This document shows, piece by piece, positions 53,318 through 62,595 of a DNA stretch of 64,000 nucleotides. Position 1 is the first letter of the stretch, and each line of letters opens with the position of its first letter. Position numbers and translations under genes: made by a program. The DNA comes from an uncultured Clostridia bacterium (GTDB taxonomy: Bacteria > Bacillota > Clostridia > Lachnospirales > CAMZNU01). Below the pieces are notes generated by a model that saw only the letters and a program-made list of their open reading frames with translations, had not been told where the DNA came from and ran no database searches. Location: assembly GCA_947313885.1 (NCBI GenBank), contig CAMZNU010000031.1, forward strand, positions 1 through 64,000, in the 5' to 3' direction.

Positions 53318-53857
53318 ATGAAAAATATAAAAAGAGTAATAATAATGAGTGTATCAATATTAGGATTAAGTTATGCTACGGTTTTTGCAATGGGAACAGG
53401 TACGCCAGGAAGCACATTAGATCCTGTAGTATCAAAAAGTTACGTTGATAAAGAAATAGGTAGAGTGTTAGAAATGGTAATGGAATTAAAAATAGACAGT
53501 AACGATAGAGAAGATAGAGAAGATAGAGAAGATAGAGAAGATAGAGAAGATAGAGAAGATAGAGAAAATAGAGAAGTACCTAACGTTATGTATAGACCAG
53601 TGCAATTATTTAGAAACCAATTATTAATTGGAGGAGAAGGTACAGAAATAATATTGAGATCAGGAAGTGCAATAGGATATACAGAAGTTGCGAATGGATT
53701 AACAAATATAACAGCTGGCAAAGATATTTTAACAGGTGAAAAAATAGAAAAAGATAATCTATTAATAGTGCCAAGAAATGATAACAGAGGAATATTAATA
53801 ACATCGGATATAGGATGGGTGTTAGTGCGTGGGGAGCATAGAATTATAGATAGATAA
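53318..53857 (+). CDS. Secreted protein with an Asp-Arg-Glu repeat
   Basis: 179-aa protein with signal peptide (about residues 1-24, cleavage near VFA-MG). The mature N-terminus GTPGSTLDPVVSKSYVDKEI resembles a segment found at the start of several clostridial cell-surface proteins. A linker of seven DRE tripeptides and one NRE follows (about residues 63-86), then a ~90-residue beta-rich domain (GGEGTEIILRSGSAIGYTE ... GWVLVRGEHRI). Function unknown. AGGAGG is 12 nt from the ATG, farther than usual. Confidence 0.65.
   Translation: MKNIKRVIIMSVSILGLSYATVFAMGTGTPGSTLDPVVSKSYVDKEIGRVLEMVMELKIDSNDREDREDREDREDREDREDRENREVPNVMYRPVQLFRNQLLIGGEGTEIILRSGSAIGYTEVANGLTNITAGKDILTGEKIEKDNLLIVPRNDNRGILITSDIGWVLVRGEHRIIDR
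53504..53575 (+). repeat. 9-bp tandem repeat GATAGAGAA (seven copies plus one variant)
   Basis: Seven identical copies from 53504 and one AATAGAGAA. As the unit is three codons, gain or loss of copies keeps the frame and changes only the length of the DRE linker. Confidence 0.95.
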
Positions 53858-53894
53858 AACTTTTGTTAAAGAAAACATTTTTTAAGGAGTAAAA

Positions 53895-54611
53895 ATGAAG
53901 ACAAAAATATTAAATATATTTTTTGATACATATAATATGGAAGAGGCTGTAGAGAAGGGAAATGAGTTATTAGAAAGTGAAGGAGGGAAGTACATAGTAA
54001 CACCGAATCCAGAGATGTGCATGATAGCACGTAAAAATTTAGAATTTAGAAATATATTAAATGTAGCGGATATGGTATTACCAGATGGGATAGGAATAGT
54101 GTTTGCATCATACTTAAATAAGATAAAGGTAAAAGAGCGAGTTGCGGGATTCGATTTTGCAAAGGCGTTATTAAAAAGCCATAGAAAAGAAAAATTAAGA
54201 GTATATTTATTAGGTGGGAAAAAAGGTGTTGCTGAAAAAGCGAAAAAAAATATAGAGAGGAAATATAAAGATGTAGAAGTAGTTGGGTGTAGAAATGGGT
54301 ACTTTAATGAAACGGAAGAAATAGAAATAATAAAAACAATAAGAAAGTTAAAAGTTGATTTATTATTAGTGGGACTAGGGATGGAGAAGCAAGAAAAATT
54401 TATATTTTATAATAAAGGAAAACTCGGAAGTAAATTAAGTATAGGAGTAGGTGGTTCGATAGATGTGTTTGCAGGAAAAGTAAATAGAGCACCAGAAATA
54501 TTTATTAAATATAACATAGAATGGTTTTATAGACTAGCAATGCAACCAACAAGAATAAAGAGAACATTACAAATACCACTATTTATATTAGAGATTATAT
54601 TTGATAAATAA
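53895..54611 (+). CDS. WecG/TagA/CpsF-family glycosyltransferase
   Basis: 238-aa GT26 enzyme. Conserved parts are YIVTPNPEMCMIARKN, LPDGIGIV, YLLGGKKGVAEKA, DLLLVGLGMEKQEKF and IGVGGSIDVFAGKVNRAPE. The family transfers ManNAc or related sugars to lipid-linked GlcNAc, the first step of wall teichoic acid or similar polymers; no other teichoic acid gene is nearby. Strong AAGGAG; the yitT-like gene follows after 10 bp. Confidence 0.9.
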   Translation: MKTKILNIFFDTYNMEEAVEKGNELLESEGGKYIVTPNPEMCMIARKNLEFRNILNVADMVLPDGIGIVFASYLNKIKVKERVAGFDFAKALLKSHRKEKLRVYLLGGKKGVAEKAKKNIERKYKDVEVVGCRNGYFNETEEIEIIKTIRKLKVDLLLVGLGMEKQEKFIFYNKGKLGSKLSIGVGGSIDVFAGKVNRAPEIFIKYNIEWFYRLAMQPTRIKRTLQIPLFILEIIFDK

Positions 54612-54621
54612 AGGAGAAAAA

Positions 54622-55527
54622 ATGAACAAAGAAGGTGCAATGGACAAATCTATCGATAAAGATGTTATAGTAGATTATTTAAATATAGTTTTAGGAGCGA
54701 TATTTGTAGCTTTTAGTACGATGATATTTTTCAAACCAGCGGGGATTGTAATAGGAGGAGTATCAGGACTTAGTATTATAGTTGAGCAATTAACAGGTTC
54801 TGTTATGGACGAAGGGATTCCAGTTTGGTTAACAAACATTGTAATGAACATACCGCTATTTATATTAGGAGCTAAAGTAATTGGTAAAAAATTTTTTAGA
54901 AGAAGTTTATTTGGGTTCATAGTAAGTACGATAGTTTTTTATTTTTTAGGTTATGTTAATTTAAATCCTATAGATGAATTTTTAATAACTATAATAGGAA
55001 GTGTTGGGGTAGGGTTAGGAGTTGCATTAGCAAACAAGTCGTCGGGTTCATTAGGAGGCACGGAGTTGTTAGCGGTAATAATTAAGAAGTATTACCCACA
55101 CATTCCAGTAAATAAAATATTAATGTATATAGATGTAGTAATTATAACGGTAGGTATATATATATTTGGAGTTGAGAAAGGATTATATGCATTAATAGCG
55201 GCGTATTTAGTGGGAAAAACTTTTGGTGCCGTGTTAGAAGGTTTAACATTTGCAAAAACAATATATATAGTAACTAGTAACCCTATTGATGTTTCAAAAG
55301 AGTTAATGGAAAAATTAAATAGAGGAGTAACAGGGTTACATGGAACGGGAATGTATACAAAGCAAGACAAAACAGTATTATTTACAGTAATAGCCCCAAG
55401 ACAAATAACGATGCTTAAAAAAATAACGGAAGAAATAGACGAAAATGCATTTATAATAATAACAGATGCAAAAGAAGTTTTAGGATATGGATTTGATAAA
55501 AAAGTTCCAAAAAAAAATAATATATAG
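54622..55527 (+). CDS. YitT-family membrane protein
   Basis: 301-aa protein with five or so membrane helices (DUF161-type, IVIGGVSGLSIIVEQLTG and SSGSLGGTELLAVIIKKY) and a C-terminal DUF2179 domain (GVTGLHGTGMYTKQDKTVLFTVI). Function of the family is unresolved. The track begins at an ATT at 54601 inside tagA; the ATG at 54622 follows AAGGAG and is the real start. Confidence 0.88.
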   Translation: MNKEGAMDKSIDKDVIVDYLNIVLGAIFVAFSTMIFFKPAGIVIGGVSGLSIIVEQLTGSVMDEGIPVWLTNIVMNIPLFILGAKVIGKKFFRRSLFGFIVSTIVFYFLGYVNLNPIDEFLITIIGSVGVGLGVALANKSSGSLGGTELLAVIIKKYYPHIPVNKILMYIDVVIITVGIYIFGVEKGLYALIAAYLVGKTFGAVLEGLTFAKTIYIVTSNPIDVSKELMEKLNRGVTGLHGTGMYTKQDKTVLFTVIAPRQITMLKKITEEIDENAFIIITDAKEVLGYGFDKKVPKKNNI

Positions 55528-55690
55528 GTAAAATAAATATGTTGGCGTAAAATGTGTACAAAATATTTTTAAAAATGAATAAAGGAAAAAAAATATATAA
55601 ATAAATGTAAAAAATTTGTTACTAACAAATATATAAAATAAAAGAAAAAGAGTGTATAATAGTTATGAAAACATTTAATAGGAGGAAAAT

Positions 55691-56803
55691 ATGGCTAGTG
55701 TAGAATTAAAAAACATAGAAAAGAAATATGATAATGGGTTTATAGCGGTACCAGATTTCAGCTTAGACATTAAAGATAAGGAATTTGTTATATTTGTAGG
55801 ACCATCAGGTTGTGGTAAATCTACAACGCTAAGAATGATAGCGGGACTAGAAGAAATAACGGGAGGTCAGTTATTAATAGACGGTAAAGTTGTAAATGAT
55901 ACACCACCAAAAGATAGAGATATAGCAATGGTATTTCAGAACTATGCACTGTATCCGCATATGACAGTATTTGATAATATGGCATTTGGTTTAAAGCTTA
56001 GAAAAATGCCAAAAGATGAAATAAAAGAAAAAGTTACAGATGCAGCAAAAATATTAGGAATAGAAGAACTATTAGAAAGAAAACCAAAAGCATTATCAGG
56101 AGGACAAAGACAACGTGTGGCAATGGGTCGAGCAATAGTTAGAAGTCCAAAAGTATTTTTAATGGATGAACCGTTATCGAACTTAGATGCTAAATTACGT
56201 GTGCAAATGAGAACAGAGATTTCAAAATTACACAATAAATTAAAAGCTACATTTGTATATGTAACTCATGATCAAACAGAAGCTATGACATTAGGAACGA
56301 GAATAGTAGTTTTAAAAGATGGATATATTCAACAAGTAGATTCTCCGCAAAATTTATATAACAAACCAAACAATTTATTTGTAGCAGGGTTTATAGGTTC
56401 ACCACAAATGAACTTTTTAGACGTAACAGCAATAGAAGAAAACGGCAATATATCATTAGACTTTGGAGATTATAAAATTAAATTACCAGCTACAAAAGGA
56501 AATATTATAAAAGAAAAAGGATATATTGGAAAAGAAGTAACATTAGGAATAAGACCAGAAGATTTACACGACGAGCAAGCATTTGTATCAACGTCAAAAG
56601 AAAGTGTAATAAAATGTAAAGTAGACGTAACAGAAATGTTAGGAGCAGAAGTGTTTTTATATATGACAGTAAAAGGTCAATCAATAACAGCAAGAGTAGA
56701 CCCAAGAACTAATGCAAAAGTTGATGATGAAGTAGAAGTAGCAATAGATGTAAACAGAATTCATATTTTTGATAAAGAAACAGGACTTACAATAACAAAC
56801 TAA
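55691..56803 (+). CDS. Carbohydrate ABC transporter ATPase, MsmX/UgpC type
   Basis: 370-aa ATPase with Walker A GPSGCGKSTT, signature LSGGQRQRVAMGRAI, Walker B FLMDEPLSNLDAKL and a C-terminal TOBE regulatory domain (residues ~240-370). It stands alone, without permease or binding protein genes, as is usual for MsmX, which serves several sugar importers. A TATAAT at 55655-55660 and AGGAGG precede it. Confidence 0.92.
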   Translation: MASVELKNIEKKYDNGFIAVPDFSLDIKDKEFVIFVGPSGCGKSTTLRMIAGLEEITGGQLLIDGKVVNDTPPKDRDIAMVFQNYALYPHMTVFDNMAFGLKLRKMPKDEIKEKVTDAAKILGIEELLERKPKALSGGQRQRVAMGRAIVRSPKVFLMDEPLSNLDAKLRVQMRTEISKLHNKLKATFVYVTHDQTEAMTLGTRIVVLKDGYIQQVDSPQNLYNKPNNLFVAGFIGSPQMNFLDVTAIEENGNISLDFGDYKIKLPATKGNIIKEKGYIGKEVTLGIRPEDLHDEQAFVSTSKESVIKCKVDVTEMLGAEVFLYMTVKGQSITARVDPRTNAKVDDEVEVAIDVNRIHIFDKETGLTITN

Positions 56804-56815
56804 AATAGTATAAAT

Positions 56816-56842
56816 AAAAAATGCGAAAGCGTTTTTTTATTT
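56816..56842 (+). terminator. Terminator of the msmX-like gene
   Basis: AAAAATGCGAAAGCGTTTTT hairpin (tetraloop GAAA) with a T run. Confidence 0.8.
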
Positions 56843-56874
56843 ATTAAAAAAATTAAAAAGTTTTGAAAAAAGTG

Positions 56875-56901
56875 TTAAGTATTTATATTTAAATCCGATA
56901 T
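56875..56901 (+). promoter_or_regulatory. Sigma-D (sigma-28) promoter of the flagellin gene
   Basis: TTAA (56875-56878), exactly 15 nt, then TCCGATAT (56894-56901). The known motility-sigma consensus is TAAA-N15-GCCGATAT, so 10 of 12 positions fit. Confidence 0.8.
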
Positions 56902-56937
56902 AAAAAAGTGAAGGAAACTTCGATGTAAATTATTTTA

Positions 56938-56971
56938 AGACTAAAGGAATAGTCTAACAGTCCAAGGAGGA
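56938..56971 (+). promoter_or_regulatory. CsrA-like hairpin and GGA sites in the flagellin leader
   Basis: AGACTA-AAGGAA-TAGTCT forms a hairpin whose loop shows GGA, nine bases before the Shine-Dalgarno AAGGAGGA, itself a second GGA site. In Bacillus the hag leader binds CsrA at such a pair of sites, and FliW relieves it. No csrA or fliW gene is in this window. Confidence 0.55.
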
Positions 56972-56978
56972 TATTATT

Positions 56979-57812
56979 ATGAGTAACATGGTAGTTAACA
57001 CAAACATATTAGCACTAAATTCACACAGAGCATTAAAAAACGTAGGTAACATGCAATCAAAAGCATCAGCAAGATTATCAACAGGAGAAAGAATAAATTC
57101 AGCTGCTGATGATGCTGCAGGACTTGCAATATCTGAAAAAATGAGATCACAAATAAGAGGTCTTGACATGGCATCAAAAAATGCTCAAGATGGTATTTCA
57201 ATGATCCAAACAGCAGAAGGTGGATTAACAGAAATAGACAACATGGTACAAAGAGTAAGAGAGTTAACAGTACAAGCAGCAAATGATACAAACACAGATA
57301 ATGATAGAGCAAAAATTGATAAAGAAGTTATGGCATTAGGTACAGAAATAGAAGCTATGGCAGGTAGAGTAGAATTTAATACAAAAGTTTTATTAGATGG
57401 GTCATTATCAAATGAACAAGAGTTCCAAATCGGAGCAAACAAAGGTCAATTAGTAAAATTAGATTTAACAACAAATTATAAAGAGATAGGTACAAACATA
57501 CAAGGTTTAACAACTTCAGGTTCAACTGCATCAGCAATATCAGATACATTAGAAGGTATAGATACTCACTTAGAAACAGTAGTAAATGGTAGAGCTGATT
57601 TAGGTGCATTACAAAACAGACTTGAGTACACAATTAAATCATTAGACGTATCAAGTGAAAACTTATCAGCATCAGAGTCAAGAATAAGAGATACAGATAT
57701 GGCTAAAGAAATGATGAACTTAACAAAAGCAAATGTATTACAACAAGCAGCAACAAATATGTTAGGTCAAGCAAACCAAGCACCACAAAACGTATTACAA
57801 TTATTAGTATAA
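56979..57812 (+). CDS. hag: Flagellin
   Basis: 277-aa flagellin of the short Gram-positive type. The D0/D1 N-terminus MVVNTNILALNSHRALKN and SARLSTGERINSAADDAAGLAISEKM, and the C-terminus RIRDTDMAKEMMNLTKANVLQQAATNMLGQANQAPQNVL are intact. The variable middle is only about 80-100 residues. Exported by the flagellar type III apparatus and polymerised to the filament. The leader has a sigma-D promoter and a CsrA-like hairpin. Many Ser/Thr residues in the middle could be glycosylated by the Maf-like protein encoded two genes later. Confidence 0.97.
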   Translation: MSNMVVNTNILALNSHRALKNVGNMQSKASARLSTGERINSAADDAAGLAISEKMRSQIRGLDMASKNAQDGISMIQTAEGGLTEIDNMVQRVRELTVQAANDTNTDNDRAKIDKEVMALGTEIEAMAGRVEFNTKVLLDGSLSNEQEFQIGANKGQLVKLDLTTNYKEIGTNIQGLTTSGSTASAISDTLEGIDTHLETVVNGRADLGALQNRLEYTIKSLDVSSENLSASESRIRDTDMAKEMMNLTKANVLQQAATNMLGQANQAPQNVLQLLV

Positions 57813-57814
57813 GT

Positions 57815-57842
57815 AAAAAACCTATTTTATAGGTTTTTTTTT
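57815..57842 (+). terminator. Flagellin terminator
   Basis: AAAAAACCTATTTTATAGGTTTTTT hairpin with T run immediately after the stop codon. Confidence 0.9.
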
Positions 57843-57913
57843 GTAAGAAAATAAATTAAATAAAAAAAGTAGGTAATAATAATATAGATAATATAAAACT
57901 GTGAGGAAAGTAA

Positions 57914-58222
57914 ATGCAAAAATTTAAAGCAACTATAAAAGATACGTATAAAAAAAGTGAAGTACTAATAAGAGAGGTAGAAGAACAGGTATTTGAAAAC
58001 AATGATATAAATGTAAGAGTAATAGAAGAAATTGTACTAGGTGTATCAAAAATGTTAGTAGTGTTAGATGAAATATTAGAAGAAGAAATGAAAAATAGAA
58101 TAAAAAATAATTTAAAAGATATGTTAGACGGTTGTGAAAAAGGAGATTATGTATTAATACGAGACAGTTTAAAATATAATATAAGTATATTTCTAAGTCA
58201 ATTATTAGAAACTTTAGAATAG
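57914..58222 (+). CDS. Small helical protein between flagellin and maf
   Basis: 102-aa protein, fully helical by appearance, acidic and without membrane segment (KFKATIKDTYKKSEVLIREVEEQ, then VVLDEILEEEMKNRIKNN). It is separated by 9 bp from the Maf-like gene. Size and position suggest a helper of flagellin export or glycosylation. It has no recognisable similarity to FliS or FlaG. AGGAAAG precedes the ATG. Confidence 0.55.
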   Translation: MQKFKATIKDTYKKSEVLIREVEEQVFENNDINVRVIEEIVLGVSKMLVVLDEILEEEMKNRIKNNLKDMLDGCEKGDYVLIRDSLKYNISIFLSQLLETLE

Positions 58223-58231
58223 GAGAAAGCT

Positions 58232-60055
58232 ATGAATAAAATATATGAAGAGAACATGGAAACTATTAAAAATGAAAAGATAAAAAAGAAAATTAAAAGT
58301 GCAAAAGAATTAAAATTAATAAAAACCATAGAGGGTAATAATACATTAATGGAAAATGGTAAATACGTTCATAGTAAATACTTTCCAAGAAGAACAGCAA
58401 AAGAGATAGTAGGTAAAATAGAAAAGGAAGAAAAAAAAAGAAAAAAAAAGATAATTTTTTTATTTGGGATAGGGGTAGGGTATGAATTAGATGAAGTGAT
58501 AAAAATATATAAAGAAGAGGAGGTGAAAATAATAGTTTTAGAGCCAAGTTACAATATTTTCAAAACATATATAAAGAATAAAACATTAAAAAATGAAGTT
58601 AATAGGATTATAATCAAATATATAATAGGTGAAAATATAACAGAAGAAAAATTATTAGATGATGTGTTGACAGAAGATAATTATGAATGGTCTATAATGA
58701 TTAAAAATGTATATACATATTCAACATATAAAAACGAGTATTTAGAAATTTTAAGGAATATGGAGAAAAAAGTAAGGCAATTAAGTATACAAAGAAATAC
58801 AAAACTTATATTTTCGGAATTATGGTCACGATATAGAATATTAAATATAAAACATAATTTTGAGACATATCATTTAAATAATATAGAAAATATGATGAAG
58901 GGGAGAGGTGGTATATTAGTATCAGCAGGTCCATCTTTAAATAGAAATATAAAATTATTAAAAGAAGCAAAAGGTAAATATTTAATAGTATGTGTGTATA
59001 CAGCATATAAGGTGCTAAAGATAAATGGGATAGAGCCAGATTTTTTAGTTACAGTAGATGCGAAGGCAAAGCTATATGAAGAAGACATAAAAAAAGGTAT
59101 AGAAGTACCAATGATAACAATAGATATGGCGAACTACGAATTTTTAAAACATTGCAAAAAAGTTGTAATGAGTGTAAGGAAAGAGGATATTTTGTTAAAC
59201 GAAAGTTTAGAAAAGAGAATAATGAAGGTAAAAGAGCTTAGTGGTACGCAAGCGAGTTTAGGATTTTTATTTTTGAATAAAATAAAGTGTAATCCGATAA
59301 TAATGATAGGGCAGGATTTAAGTTTTGAATCTGAAGTTGGTGCGACCCATGCAAAAGGAACGTTTTATGAGGGCGATAAAAATAAAAAAGAAACATTTAA
59401 AATAAAGGGAAACTATAAGGAGTACGTGTATACGGATAAAATATTAAATTCATATCTAGAATGGTTTAACTATATATGCAAAGAATTAAAAGATGAGGTA
59501 AAGGTAATAAATGCAACAGAGGGTGGTGCATTTATAGACAATACAGAAGTAATAACATTAAGAGAAGTATTAGATAGATATAACCAAGAAGATAATGTAG
59601 AAGACATAGTAAATAAGTTTTGTGAAAACGATAAAATATTTAAAACAACGAAAGAGAAGAGGGAGTACTATAATTATTTAAAAAAGGTAAGAGAAGATAT
59701 ATATAATTTAAATACAGTGATTAGAAAAAATGTATATTTAGCTGAGGACATGGTAAAACATGCAAATAGTACAAAAGTATTAACGGCAAAAAAGATTAAA
59801 AGATTGTTAAATAATTTAGATGAGAATGATAAAAAAATAAAAAAAGAAAAAAAAATATACAATATATTTGAAAATGCGTTAAATAATCAAATGTATTACA
59901 TTGAGGGAAAAGACTATATAGATAAAACGGAAGATGAGAAAATTGCTAGTGAAACAAGAGATTTTTACAAATTAATGAATAAGGTAGGAAATGATATGTA
60001 TGATAATTTTGGAATACTTTTAGAAAATGTAAATGAGAAATATAGGTTTGAATGA
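58232..60055 (+). CDS. Maf/DUF115 motility accessory protein (flagellin glycosylation)
   Basis: 607-aa protein of the Maf (motility associated factor)/MptE-like DUF115 family. The core shows GILVSAGPSLNRNIKLLKEAKGKY, GIEPDFLVTVDAK, LSGTQASLGFLFLNKIKCNPIIMIGQDLSF and INATEGGAFIDN. Maf proteins transfer nonulosonic acids (pseudaminic, legionaminic) to flagellin. The place directly behind a flagellin gene fits. The biosynthesis genes for the sugar are not in the window. Confidence 0.9.
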   Translation: MNKIYEENMETIKNEKIKKKIKSAKELKLIKTIEGNNTLMENGKYVHSKYFPRRTAKEIVGKIEKEEKKRKKKIIFLFGIGVGYELDEVIKIYKEEEVKIIVLEPSYNIFKTYIKNKTLKNEVNRIIIKYIIGENITEEKLLDDVLTEDNYEWSIMIKNVYTYSTYKNEYLEILRNMEKKVRQLSIQRNTKLIFSELWSRYRILNIKHNFETYHLNNIENMMKGRGGILVSAGPSLNRNIKLLKEAKGKYLIVCVYTAYKVLKINGIEPDFLVTVDAKAKLYEEDIKKGIEVPMITIDMANYEFLKHCKKVVMSVRKEDILLNESLEKRIMKVKELSGTQASLGFLFLNKIKCNPIIMIGQDLSFESEVGATHAKGTFYEGDKNKKETFKIKGNYKEYVYTDKILNSYLEWFNYICKELKDEVKVINATEGGAFIDNTEVITLREVLDRYNQEDNVEDIVNKFCENDKIFKTTKEKREYYNYLKKVREDIYNLNTVIRKNVYLAEDMVKHANSTKVLTAKKIKRLLNNLDENDKKIKKEKKIYNIFENALNNQMYYIEGKDYIDKTEDEKIASETRDFYKLMNKVGNDMYDNFGILLENVNEKYRFE

Positions 60056-60071
60056 AGAGGTATAGAGTTAA

Positions 60072-60106
60072 AAGATTTAAAGCAATTAGATGCTTTAAAT
60101 TTTTTT
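60072..60106 (+). terminator. Terminator after the Maf-like gene
   Basis: TTTAAAGCA-ATTAGA-TGCTTTAAA hairpin followed by nine T. Confidence 0.88.
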
Positions 60107-60209
60107 TTAATTTTAAAATAAAAAATATAAAAAAAAATACAAAAAAAAGTGAAAAATACCATTATATATGTTAAAATAAAAATAAAACAAACTATAAAAA
60201 GAGGTAAAG

Positions 60210-61544
60210 ATGAATAAAATAGATGAAAGAGAGATAGCAGTATATGCGTTAATAGATATAGTTGAGTTATCAGGATATAACAATATAGTTTTAAGAAGAA
60301 CCTTAAAAAAATATGAAGGCTTAACAAATGTGCAAAAGAACTTTTTAACAGAAGTGGTAAATGGTACGTTAAGGAATTTAATATATATAGATTATGTAAT
60401 AAATGAGTATTCAAAAACAAAAACAGAAAAAATGAAACCAATAATACTAAACACGTTAAGAATAGGAGTATATCAAATACATTTTATGGATAGAGTGCCA
60501 AGCCATGGTATTTGCAATAGTGCGGTAAATTTCGTAAAGAAAAAAGGGTTTCAAGGGTTATCGGGATTTGTAAATGGATTGCTAAGAAATATAATAAGAA
60601 ACAAAGATGAGAATTTATTAGAAGGATTAAAAAAAGCGGAATATTTATCAATTAAATATTCTTATGATATATGGATAATAAAATATTGGTTATCACAGTT
60701 TAGTTATGAGGTAGTGGAGCAAATATGTATAGGAAGTAATAAAAGAAGTGGTGTAACAATTGCTGTAAACACATTAAAAACTACAAAAGATAAATTAAAA
60801 AATGAATTAGAATTAAAAGAAATAGAAGTATTAGATGGGATATTAGTAAACAATGCACTAAAGTTAAAAAACACAAGAGACATATCAAAATTAAAGAGTT
60901 TTAAAGAGGGGATGTTTCACGTAATAGATGAGACGTCGCAGTATGCAGTAGAAATATTAAACCCAATGGCAAATAAAAAGATGTTAGATATGTGTTCAGC
61001 GCCAGGAGGTAAAACATTCAATAGTAGTTATAATATGGATGGAACAGGTGAAATAGTAAGTTGTGATATTTTCGACCATAAAATAGAACTTATAGAAGAA
61101 AGTATAAGAAGGTTAGGAGTAACGAACATTAAGACAATGATATTAGATGGTACGGAGTTAAAAGAGGAGTTCGTAGATAAATTTGATTATGTGTTGGTAG
61201 ATGCGCCGTGTTCTGGACTAGGTATAGTAAGTAAAAAACCAGATATTAAAATAAATAAAACTTTCGAGGACATACAACAATTAATACCGATTCAAAGAGA
61301 AATATTAAAAAATGGTATTAAATATTTAAAAGAGGATGGTGTACTTGTATATAGTACGTGTACTATATCGAATAAGGAAAACATACAAAACATAAGATGG
61401 ATATTAGAAGAAGAAGATGGTATAGAGCTAGTAGATTTAAAAGAGGAAAGTAAATTAGCGAATGATGAAGGTGTTATAGAAATTTTACCAGATGATAGTA
61501 AGGAGTTAGATGGATTTTTCATAGCAAAATTGAGGAGAAAATAA
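60210..61544 (+). CDS. rsmB: 16S rRNA (cytosine-967-C5)-methyltransferase
   Basis: 444-aa protein with N-terminal NusB-like RNA-binding domain (residues ~1-140) and a C-terminal Rossmann methyltransferase (MLDMCSAPGGKTFNS, VDAPCSGLGIV with one of the two catalytic cysteines, VYSTCTIS with the other). First gene of the rsmB-rlmN-prpC-prkC string common in Bacillota; the next gene starts after 2 bp. Confidence 0.94.
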   Translation: MNKIDEREIAVYALIDIVELSGYNNIVLRRTLKKYEGLTNVQKNFLTEVVNGTLRNLIYIDYVINEYSKTKTEKMKPIILNTLRIGVYQIHFMDRVPSHGICNSAVNFVKKKGFQGLSGFVNGLLRNIIRNKDENLLEGLKKAEYLSIKYSYDIWIIKYWLSQFSYEVVEQICIGSNKRSGVTIAVNTLKTTKDKLKNELELKEIEVLDGILVNNALKLKNTRDISKLKSFKEGMFHVIDETSQYAVEILNPMANKKMLDMCSAPGGKTFNSSYNMDGTGEIVSCDIFDHKIELIEESIRRLGVTNIKTMILDGTELKEEFVDKFDYVLVDAPCSGLGIVSKKPDIKINKTFEDIQQLIPIQREILKNGIKYLKEDGVLVYSTCTISNKENIQNIRWILEEEDGIELVDLKEESKLANDEGVIEILPDDSKELDGFFIAKLRRK

Positions 61545-61546
61545 TA

Positions 61547-62575
61547 ATGGGTAAAATTGATATAAGAACATTAAATATAGATGAAATAACAAAGATAGTA
61601 ATAGAAATAGGAGAAAGTAAATTTAGGGGAAAGCAAATATATGAATGGTTAAACAATAAATTGGTAAATTCTTTTGATGAGATGACAAATTTATCGAAAG
61701 AGTTAAGAATTAAATTAGGAGAGGTATGTGAAATGTCTAAAATTGAAATTTTCGAAAAACACGAATCAGAAATTGATGGAACGATAAAATATTTATTTAA
61801 GCTAGGAGAACATACTATAATAGAAAGTGTATTTATGAAACATGACTATGGAAATACTGTATGTGTATCGACACAAGCGGGATGTAAACAAGGGTGTTCA
61901 TTTTGTGCATCTACAATAGATGGACTAGATAGAAATTTAACAGCTGGAGAAATATTAGCGCAAATATATGAAATTCAAAAAGACGTAGGGGAAAGGATAA
62001 AAAACATAGTAGTTATGGGAAGTGGAGAGCCGTTAGAGAATTTCGATAATTTAATAAAATTTTTAGAATTAATAAATTCGAAAGAAGGATTAAATATAAG
62101 TCATAGAAATATAACGGTATCAACATGTGGATTAATAGAAAAAATAATAGAGTTAAGAGATTTAAAATTACAAATTAATTTAGCTGTATCGTTACATAGT
62201 GGTAACGATGGTATAAGATCTAAATTAATGCCAGTGAATATAAAAAATCCGTTAGAAGATTTATTAGAAGTGTGTAAAAATTATAGTAACACGACAAAAA
62301 GGAGAGTTACTTATGAGTATGCACTTATAAAAGGGGTAAACGATTCAGAAAAGTCAGCGAACGAATTGGGAAAAAAAATAAAAGGGACGATGTGCCATGT
62401 AAATTTAATACCAATAAACATTGTAGAAGAGAGAGACTATGAAAAAAGTAGTAAAGGAACGATAAATGATTTTTGTAATATTTTAAGAAGTTTAGGAATA
62501 GACACAACTATTAGGAGGTCATTAGGAAGTGATGTAAACGGTGCATGCGGACAATTAAGAAAGCAAAAATTGTAG
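61547..62575 (+). CDS. rlmN: 23S rRNA (adenine-2503-C2)-methyltransferase, radical SAM
   Basis: 342-aa radical SAM enzyme. The [4Fe-4S] motif is in QAGCKQGCSFCAS (CxxxCxxC), and the second catalytic cysteine near the C-terminus is in VNGACGQLR. The usual GMGEP stretch reads MGSGEP here, a Gly/Ser variant. It methylates A2503 of 23S rRNA and A37 of some tRNAs. Confidence 0.94.
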   Translation: MGKIDIRTLNIDEITKIVIEIGESKFRGKQIYEWLNNKLVNSFDEMTNLSKELRIKLGEVCEMSKIEIFEKHESEIDGTIKYLFKLGEHTIIESVFMKHDYGNTVCVSTQAGCKQGCSFCASTIDGLDRNLTAGEILAQIYEIQKDVGERIKNIVVMGSGEPLENFDNLIKFLELINSKEGLNISHRNITVSTCGLIEKIIELRDLKLQINLAVSLHSGNDGIRSKLMPVNIKNPLEDLLEVCKNYSNTTKRRVTYEYALIKGVNDSEKSANELGKKIKGTMCHVNLIPINIVEERDYEKSSKGTINDFCNILRSLGIDTTIRRSLGSDVNGACGQLRKQKL

Positions 62576-62595
62576 AGGTGAAATAGGAGTATAAA

